Shown in pieces: positions 43,071 through 48,349 of a stretch of DNA of 48,349 nt. The notes under the pieces are model-generated. The model made no database searches, was not told the origin of the DNA, and saw only the letters and a list, made by a program, of their open reading frames with translations. Location of the stretch: contig JAFVQW010000006.1 of assembly GCA_017504605.1 (NCBI GenBank), positions 1 to 48,349 on the forward strand, read 5' to 3'. This stretch comes from Clostridia bacterium (GTDB taxonomy: Bacteria > Bacillota > Clostridia > Oscillospirales > CAG-272). The translations under genes were made by a program, and so were the position numbers. Every line of letters begins with the position of its first letter. Positions within the stretch are counted from its first letter, which is position 1.

Positions 43071-43166
43071 ATCTTTTTTTATCGTGAAAACCGACAAAAT
43101 TAAGGATAAATTACGGCAGTTTTTAAACAAAGTTAACAAATATCGCCGTTTTTTCTAAATTCCGTC

Positions 43167-43195
43167 TTGACAAAACCCGACGTTCGTGATTTAAT
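43167..43195 (+). promoter_or_regulatory. Promoter of the Leu-type T-box transcript
   Basis: TTGACA (43167-43172), 17-bp spacer, TGA-TTTAAT extended -10 (43190-43195). It is divergent from the other T-box promoter, with about 95 bp of AT-rich DNA between them in which I see nothing else. Confidence 0.75.
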
Positions 43196-43200
43196 ATATT

Positions 43201-43490
43201 CAGTACGTAACCGTTTACCTAAAGACAATGACGGAAACTACGCCCTATTCGGATGCTGCAGAGAGTCGGCGCTTGGTGCGAGCCGATGCGGATGAGTTTG
43301 GTGTTCTTCTTCCCGAGTCGGTCTTGTCAAAGCGACACGCGAGTAATGAGACACGGGCGCTCCCGTTACAGAGCAGGGCCTTGCTTGAGGCCGAGAGTGA
43401 TTTCTCTTTTTGGGAGATAATCAGGGTGGTACCGCGAAGATGAATTTCGTCCCTGAGCCGCACAGACGGCTTTGGGCTTTTTTATTTTTT
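43201..43490 (+). promoter_or_regulatory. T-box leader with predicted leucine (CUU) specifier
   Basis: Stem I carries the AGAGAG and TTGGTG distal motifs; the T-box AGGGTGGTACCGCG lies at 43423-43436; the terminator stem (43449-43477, core AGCCG/CGGCT) is followed by T-rich DNA to 43490. In Stem I, GGAA pairs with TTCC; the codon in the same relative place as AUC in the divergent leader is CUU (43306-43308), one base before the TTCC arm. The following base is C, not the usual A, and the AGUA/GAA loop motif is not standard, so the codon call is less sure. Confidence 0.78.
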
Positions 43491-43512
43491 ATGAATGAAA
43501 GGAAGACGCGCA

Positions 43513-44919
43513 ATGAAGCACATCAAAATCAGTGATGCATCTATGAAGCAGATTTCGGAGGACTTTTCCCTCTCGTTTAAGGAGAAGATAGAGCTATCGA
43601 GGCTGCTCGACAGGCTCGGTGTTGACGTTATCGAGCTCGAGGGCGTAACCAACGCCCGCATTGATTTGCTGCGCATTAAGTCCATATCCGCCGCAGTTAC
43701 CGAGAGCTGTATTGCCGTTCCCGTCGGCTTTGATGCCGAGAATATCGAGACGGTGTGGTCGGCTCTTAAGGAGGCGAAGCGTGCGAGGCTCCAGGTTGCC
43801 GCTCCGACGAGCGCCGTGCAGATAGAATACCTCTTCCGTAAGAAGCCCGATGCTCTTATTGAGGATATTCGCGCGGCGGTTTCTCACTGTGCCGCCCTCT
43901 CGCCCGACGTCGAGTTTATTGCCGAGGACGCCACGCGCAGTGACGATGCCCTTCTCACCCTCGCGCTTAAGACGGCTATCGAGGCCGGTGCCACGACCGT
44001 CACGCTCGCGGACACTGCGGGAGCTATGCTCCCCTCGGAGCTCGCGGAGTTTATCGAGCGGCAGTACGCCGCGCTCCCCGCTCTTAAGCAGGTTACGCTC
44101 GGTATTTCTACCTATAATACTATATCGCTCGCGGAGGCCTCGGCCGTTGCCGCCATCACTGCGGGGGCGGAGCAGATTACCGCCGCCGCATATCCGATAG
44201 CGCTCGCATCCTTACCGAACCTTGCGCGCATCCTTGATGCAAAGTCCGACGCCCTCGGCGCCGCGTGCGGCATCAGAACGACACAGCTCAGCAAAATCAC
44301 CGAGCAGATAGACCGTATGTGCCACCCTGCCAAGCATCACGTATCGGCAAGGGGCGGCGAGGACGGCACCGACGGCCTCTACCTCACCGCACACGACGGT
44401 ATGGAGGCGGTTATACTCGCGGCGGCGGGGCTCGGCTACGAGCTCTCCGAGGAGGACGGCGCCAAGGTATATAATTCCTTCCTCGAGATTGCCGAGAGGA
44501 AGGAGCGGGTAGGACTTAAGGAGCTCGATGCCATCGTTGCCTCCTCTGCTATGCAGGTTCCCCCGACCTATAAGCTCGACACCTACGTTATCACCTCGGG
44601 CAACACTATTTCCGCCACCGCGCACATCAAGCTGACGAAAAACGGCAGCTCCGTCGAGGGCGTGTATATCGGCGACGGCTCTATTGATGCGGCCTTCCGC
44701 GCCATAGAGCAGATAACCGGCTGTCACTACGAGCTCGACGACTTCCAGCTTCGGGCCGTCACCGAGGGCCGCGAGGCTATGGGTCAGACGGTGGTCAAGC
44801 TCCGCTCGGGCGGGAAGGTTTATTCGGGACAGGGCATCTCCACCGACATCGTCGGCGCGGGAATACAGGCCTATCTCAACGCACTTAACAAAATCATTTA
44901 CGAGGAGACTGTAGAATGA
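43513..44919 (+). CDS. LeuA-like protein with degenerate active site and intact-looking LeuA regulatory domain
   Basis: A 468-residue homolog of 2-isopropylmalate synthase; start at MKHIKISDASMKQIS, nine bases after AAAGGA. The fold is clear (FSLSFKEKIELSRLLDRLGV, DVIELEGV, a C-terminal LeuA regulatory domain from about residue 350 with YVITSGNTISATAHIKL, FRAIEQITG, ISTDIVGAGIQAYLNALN). But the catalytic TLRDGEQ is replaced by KISDASM (Arg lost), the metal-binding HCHND by STYNT (both His lost, about residues 199-203), and the FxHESGIHxDG region is not conserved. Synthase activity is therefore unlikely. It follows a leucine-type T-box and overlaps the next gene by four bases. A leucine-sensing or scaffold role is possible. 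Confidence 0.82.
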   Translation: MKHIKISDASMKQISEDFSLSFKEKIELSRLLDRLGVDVIELEGVTNARIDLLRIKSISAAVTESCIAVPVGFDAENIETVWSALKEAKRARLQVAAPTSAVQIEYLFRKKPDALIEDIRAAVSHCAALSPDVEFIAEDATRSDDALLTLALKTAIEAGATTVTLADTAGAMLPSELAEFIERQYAALPALKQVTLGISTYNTISLAEASAVAAITAGAEQITAAAYPIALASLPNLARILDAKSDALGAACGIRTTQLSKITEQIDRMCHPAKHHVSARGGEDGTDGLYLTAHDGMEAVILAAAGLGYELSEEDGAKVYNSFLEIAERKERVGLKELDAIVASSAMQVPPTYKLDTYVITSGNTISATAHIKLTKNGSSVEGVYIGDGSIDAAFRAIEQITGCHYELDDFQLRAVTEGREAMGQTVVKLRSGGKVYSGQGISTDIVGAGIQAYLNALNKIIYEETVE

Positions 44920-47426
44920 AGCTCTCATTTTCAACACGCGGCTGGCCGGGCCTGTCCTTTAACGAGATGCTCGACACGGCGACCGAGATGGGCTTCTCGG
45001 GCGTTGAGGTCTATAATCTTCAGGTCTTTTCCGACCTGACCGATAAGGGCGGCCCGTTCCACAAATACAACACCGCCGCGACGGCTCGCGCCCTGGCGGA
45101 GAGGGGGCTCTCAATCCCCTGCTTCGACACCTCGTGCGACGTATCGCGGGGCGAGGGGTCTACCGACACCGTGGTGTCTCTTATGGAGATAGCGCACAAC
45201 GCGCGCGTGCCCTACGTCGTCGTCTGCGCCCTTTCCGATAACGAGGAGGCGGTTTATTCCGCGCTCTCTTATCTTCTTCCCTTTGCCGAGAGGCTCGGCG
45301 TGTCGGTGCTCGTCAAGACTAGCGGTATATATTCCGACACCGCGCGGCTTCGCAATATGCTCGACCGCTTCGCGAGCGATTATCTCGCGGTGCTTTGGGA
45401 CATTCACCACCCCTACCGCGACGGCGGCGAGGGGGCCGACGAGACTATAAAGAACCTCGGCTGCTACGTAAAGCACGTGCATATGCGCGACTCCGACGAG
45501 GCAGGTGCCTATCAGCTTATCGGCGAGGGCACAATGCCGATAGACGACGTTATGCGTGCGCTCTCCTCGGTCAACTACGACAGCTTTATCTCGCTTGAGT
45601 GGAAGCCCGAGTGGCTCCCCGACCTTCAGGACCCCGAGGTTATATTCCCCTATTTTGTAAACTATATGTCGCGCTTTTCCCCGACGAGGGATATGAAGAA
45701 GAAGCTCTACTTCAACCACGACGGTACGGGTCAGTACGTGTGGAAGCGTGACGAGCTTATCGACCTCACCTTCTCCGAGGTGCTCGACCGCGTTGCCGAC
45801 GAGTTCCCCGACCAGTACTGCTTCAAGTACACGACCCTCGACTACACCCGCACCTATGCCGAGTTCCGCGAGGACGTTGACCGCTTCGCCAGAGCCCTCG
45901 TCTCGCTCGGAGTACGCGCAGGCTCGAAGGTTGCCGTCTGGGCTACCAATCTGCCCGCCTGGTATATCACCTTCTGGGCGACGGTTAAGCTCGGCGCGGT
46001 GCTCGTCACCGTCAACACGGCCTATAAAATTCACGAGGCAGAATATCTGCTCCGCCAGTCGGACACTCACACGCTCGTTATGATTGAGAGCTGTCTTGAC
46101 TCGAACTACCGTGAAATAATCAACACGCTCTGCCCCGAGCTGGGGGATACCGTCCCCGGCGAGCCGCTTCATTCGAAGAGGCTTCCCTTCTTACGCAACG
46201 TTATCACCGTCGGCTTTAAGCAGCAGGGCTCGCTCACCTTCGACGAGGCTATGGCGAGATACAAGCTCGTAAGCCGCGAGCAGGTAGCGAGAATGGCGGC
46301 GGCCGTCCGCCCGAGCGACGTATGCAATATGCAGTACACCTCGGGAACGACGGGCTTCCCGAAGGGAGTTATGCTCACCCACTACAACGTTATAAACAAC
46401 GGCAAGTGCATCGGCGACCGTATGGGTCTTTCGACCGCCGACCGTATGATGATACACGTGCCTATGTTCCACTGCTTCGGTATGACCCTCTCGATGACCT
46501 CGTCGATGACGCACGGTACGACTATGTGTCCTATGCCCTACTTCTCGGCGAAATCCTCGCTCGCCTGCATAAATCAGGAGAAAATCACCTGCTTTAACGG
46601 CGTGCCGACGATGTTTATCGCGATGTTCAACCACCCGAATTACAGAAAAACCGACTTCTCGCATATGAGAACGGGAATTATGGCGGGTGCCGGCTGTCCG
46701 CCCGAGCTTATGCGCCGCGCGGCGCGCCCCGACGAGATGAATATGACGGGCATTGTCAGCGTTTACGGACAGACCGAGTGCGCCCCGGGTAACACGATGA
46801 GCTCCTGGACCGACCCGCTCGAGGTCAGAACCGAGACCGTCGGCTACGCCTTCCCCCACGTGCGCTGCAAGATTGTAGACCCCGAGACGGGCGAAGAGGT
46901 CGGCCCCGGTGTAAACGGCGAGTTCTGTGCCAAGGGCTACAATACGATGAAGGGCTACTACAAGATGCCCAAGGGCACTGCCGATACCATTGATGCAGCT
47001 GGCTGGCTCCACTCCGGAGACTTGGCTTGTATGGACGAAGCAGGCAATGTGCGGATCACCGGCAGATTGAAGGATATGATTATCCGTGGCGGTGAGAACA
47101 TCTACCCCAAGGAGATTGAGGAATTCATCTACACCCACACGGCTGTAAAGGATGTGCAGGTCATCGGTGTGCCGGACAAAAAATACGGCGAAGAAATTAT
47201 GGCTTGTATCATTCTCAAGGAGCCCGGTTCTGTCACCGTAGAGGAAATGACCGCCTATATTAAAGCTAGTATGGCGCGGCATAAAGTTCCCAAGTACATC
47301 GAATTTGTGGACAGCTTCCCTATGAATGCCGCCGGCAAAATTCTCAAGTACAAAATGCGTGAGGATGCCGCAGCCCGTTTGGGCCTCACCGGCGACGGCA
47401 GTAACACCGCCGGCAACGGAAAATAA
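44916..47426 (+). CDS. Sugar-phosphate-isomerase-like TIM barrel fused to AMP-forming acyl-CoA synthetase
   Basis: An 836-residue fusion. Residues 1-255 are an AP-endonuclease-2/xylose-isomerase-like TIM barrel (LSFSTRGWPGLSFNEMLDTA, metal-site-like WDIHHPYRDGG, YVKHVHMRDSD, ISLEWKPEWLP). Residues about 270-836 are an acyl-CoA synthetase (MQYTSGTTGFPKGVMLTHYN near 473, YGQTECAPGNTMSS, GWLHSGDLACMD, RGGENIYPKEIEEF, catalytic lysine in NAAGKILKYK near 806). It overlaps the LeuA-like gene (ATGA) under the Leu-type T-box, so isovalerate is a candidate acid. From about residue 675 on, codon use changes sharply (TTG, GCT, GAA; no TCG), so the C-terminal 150 residues may be of other origin. Confidence 0.85.
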   Translation: MKLSFSTRGWPGLSFNEMLDTATEMGFSGVEVYNLQVFSDLTDKGGPFHKYNTAATARALAERGLSIPCFDTSCDVSRGEGSTDTVVSLMEIAHNARVPYVVVCALSDNEEAVYSALSYLLPFAERLGVSVLVKTSGIYSDTARLRNMLDRFASDYLAVLWDIHHPYRDGGEGADETIKNLGCYVKHVHMRDSDEAGAYQLIGEGTMPIDDVMRALSSVNYDSFISLEWKPEWLPDLQDPEVIFPYFVNYMSRFSPTRDMKKKLYFNHDGTGQYVWKRDELIDLTFSEVLDRVADEFPDQYCFKYTTLDYTRTYAEFREDVDRFARALVSLGVRAGSKVAVWATNLPAWYITFWATVKLGAVLVTVNTAYKIHEAEYLLRQSDTHTLVMIESCLDSNYREIINTLCPELGDTVPGEPLHSKRLPFLRNVITVGFKQQGSLTFDEAMARYKLVSREQVARMAAAVRPSDVCNMQYTSGTTGFPKGVMLTHYNVINNGKCIGDRMGLSTADRMMIHVPMFHCFGMTLSMTSSMTHGTTMCPMPYFSAKSSLACINQEKITCFNGVPTMFIAMFNHPNYRKTDFSHMRTGIMAGAGCPPELMRRAARPDEMNMTGIVSVYGQTECAPGNTMSSWTDPLEVRTETVGYAFPHVRCKIVDPETGEEVGPGVNGEFCAKGYNTMKGYYKMPKGTADTIDAAGWLHSGDLACMDEAGNVRITGRLKDMIIRGGENIYPKEIEEFIYTHTAVKDVQVIGVPDKKYGEEIMACIILKEPGSVTVEEMTAYIKASMARHKVPKYIEFVDSFPMNAAGKILKYKMREDAAARLGLTGDGSNTAGNGK

Positions 47427-47430
47427 GAAT

Positions 47431-47476
47431 AACCAAAAAAGCAGGTACGGTTCAATCCGTACCTGCTTTTTTGGTT
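47431..47476. terminator. Bidirectional terminator, 20-bp perfect stem
   Basis: 47431-47450 is the exact complement of 47457-47476, with a 6-nt loop; A6 and T6 tracts lie inside the stem. It serves the converging synthetase and Ig-repeat genes. Confidence 0.92.
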
Positions 47477-47488
47477 TTTAGGATTTTG

Positions 47489-48349
47489 TCACTTCGTAAA
47501 GGTAACCTGGCTGGTGTAGGTAACATTACCGGCAAGGTCGGTAATTTTGCAACGGTAAGTGCTCTTGACCGTAGTTGTCAAGGTATCTGTATTATAGCCG
47601 TCGTAACCGATTGGGGTCCATCCGGTGCTCTTCAAGCGCTCCCACCGATAAGTCTTCACATCACCGGTTGCGGTGAAAGAGAAGGTAGCAGTAGCGCCAT
47701 CTTCTGCCAAAATGGCTGTGGGCTGTGCGGTGATCTTAACTGCAGTAATGATGTTAGCCTTGACTACCTTCGTCTTCAAGGTATTGCCGTAGCCGTCCTT
47801 GACCTCGCACATATACTGGTATTCGCCCATATTGCTATAAACCTTGACGCCGAGGGTAGCCGTCCTCCCTCCAGTAGTGCCGGTCGTTGCATCAGTGATT
47901 GCAATCCAGGATGTATCTCCCTTCTTTCTCCACCACTGATAAGTCACACCGGTATCTTCTGATCCGTCATCTATAAAGCTGCTTCCCTCAGCCTGCACGG
48001 TGAAGGTAGTAGTTCCGCCCGCAAGCACATAAGCATCCACGGGGTTCTTGACAATTCTGGGGTTAACGGGAGGCTCATAGAAGGTGAGCGTATAGATGCC
48101 AGAATAAATCTTGGTGCCGTTGGCATCGGTGATTTCACAACGATAGGGATAGTTACCATAAGGAGATGCAGTAAAAGAAACTGTATCAGAGTCGTAGCCG
48201 TTATTCTTTACGTTAAACCATCTGCCAGCAATCTTTTCTCTCTGCCACTGGAAAGTAACACCCTCAACGCTGTCCAGTTCAACATGGAAACTAACAACAG
48301 TGTTCTTAATCACATGCAGATTACCGCCCTCATTCAAAACAGTCACAAG
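47489..48349 (-). CDS. Ig-like domain repeat surface protein, C-terminal part
   Basis: The frame runs off the window end, so only the last 287 residues are seen. Three Ig-like modules of about 90 residues follow each other, each with a Trp in strand C and a late Tyr-x-Cys: FQWQREK...YPYRCEITDANG, YQWWRKK...YQYMCEVKDGYG and YRWERLK...STYRCKITDLAG. This is the pattern of secreted cell-surface or adhesion proteins of gut Firmicutes. No anchor is seen at the C-terminus, so attachment must depend on the missing part. Codon use (GTT, ACT, GAA) differs from the main window and agrees with the last 450 bases of the preceding synthetase gene. Confidence 0.8.
   Translation of the reverse strand, partial: LVTVLNEGGNLHVIKNTVVSFHVELDSVEGVTFQWQREKIAGRWFNVKNNGYDSDTVSFTASPYGNYPYRCEITDANGTKIYSGIYTLTFYEPPVNPRIVKNPVDAYVLAGGTTTFTVQAEGSSFIDDGSEDTGVTYQWWRKKGDTSWIAITDATTGTTGGRTATLGVKVYSNMGEYQYMCEVKDGYGNTLKTKVVKANIITAVKITAQPTAILAEDGATATFSFTATGDVKTYRWERLKSTGWTPIGYDGYNTDTLTTTVKSTYRCKITDLAGNVTYTSQVTFTK

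Noticed and set aside
43071..43166. Possible extra gene or riboswitch between the two T-box promoters
   Set aside because: Only AT-rich DNA with a weak ACGGC/GCCGT pairing; no frame or known RNA motif.
1..48349. CRISPR arrays, tRNA or rRNA genes, transposases, phage genes
   Set aside because: No regularly spaced repeats, cloverleaf patterns, rRNA signatures or transposase motifs were seen in reading both strands; a covariance search could still reveal a small RNA.

Overview
The window looks like a chromosomal segment of an uncultured anaerobic Clostridia-type Firmicute from a gut or rumen. The signs are strong AGGAGG-type ribosome binding sites, two tRNA-sensing T-box leaders, CUT1-type sugar ABC transporter genes, a ferredoxin-linked 2-oxoacid oxidoreductase, diderm-free lipoprotein signals and a fairly GC-rich codon usage with AT-rich spacers. 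I cannot name a species. Forty protein genes are supported, two of them cut by the window edges. No rRNA, tRNA, CRISPR array or insertion sequence was seen.

Layout. 1-0.7 kb: 3' end of class II fructose-bisphosphate aldolase. 0.8-7.1 kb (minus): a 2-oxoacid dehydrogenase operon E2-E3-fused E1-lipoate ligase. 7.3-11.4 kb: divergent L-sorbose-1-phosphate reductase-like and mannitol-1-phosphate dehydrogenase genes, then a YgjV-like membrane protein and uridine phosphorylase. 11.5-21 kb: secreted endonuclease I, then a tight plus-strand salvage operon (tdk-deoC-deoD-deoB-cdd-udk-two DHH phosphoesterases-surE), then a lipoprotein with a barnase-like RNase domain. 21.1-22.4 kb: a low-GC AAA/DUF4143 ATPase. 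22.5-32.4 kb (minus): RDD protein, ABC ATPase, two permeases, solute-binding protein, SNase-type nuclease lipoprotein and an OB-fold repeat lipoprotein. 32.8-33.6 kb: a single amidohydrolase. 33.6-42.7 kb (minus): a predicted Ile T-box, two XRE-cupin-acyl-CoA synthetase fusions, a P-loop protein, branched-chain 2-oxoacid:ferredoxin oxidoreductase (VorDBAC) and leucine dehydrogenase. 43.2-47.4 kb (plus): a predicted Leu T-box, a LeuA-like protein that has lost its catalytic residues, and a TIM-barrel/acyl-CoA synthetase fusion. 47.5 kb-end: part of an Ig-like repeat protein.

Two systems stand out. First, three secreted nucleases of unrelated families, an ABC importer physically linked to one of them, and a nearly complete nucleotide/deoxyribose salvage set suggest a region devoted to feeding on extracellular DNA and RNA. 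Second, acyl-CoA synthetases behind Ile- and Leu-type T-boxes, together with VOR and leucine dehydrogenase, fit amino-acid-controlled synthesis of branched-chain amino acids from branched short-chain fatty acids (activation, reductive carboxylation, amination). A catalytically degenerate LeuA that keeps its leucine-binding domain may act as a sensor there. Both are inferences from gene content.

A caution: codon usage changes abruptly inside the last acyl-CoA synthetase gene (about 46.94-46.99 kb) and stays different to the window end. The last 1.4 kb may therefore come from another genome, through recombination or assembly chimerism.
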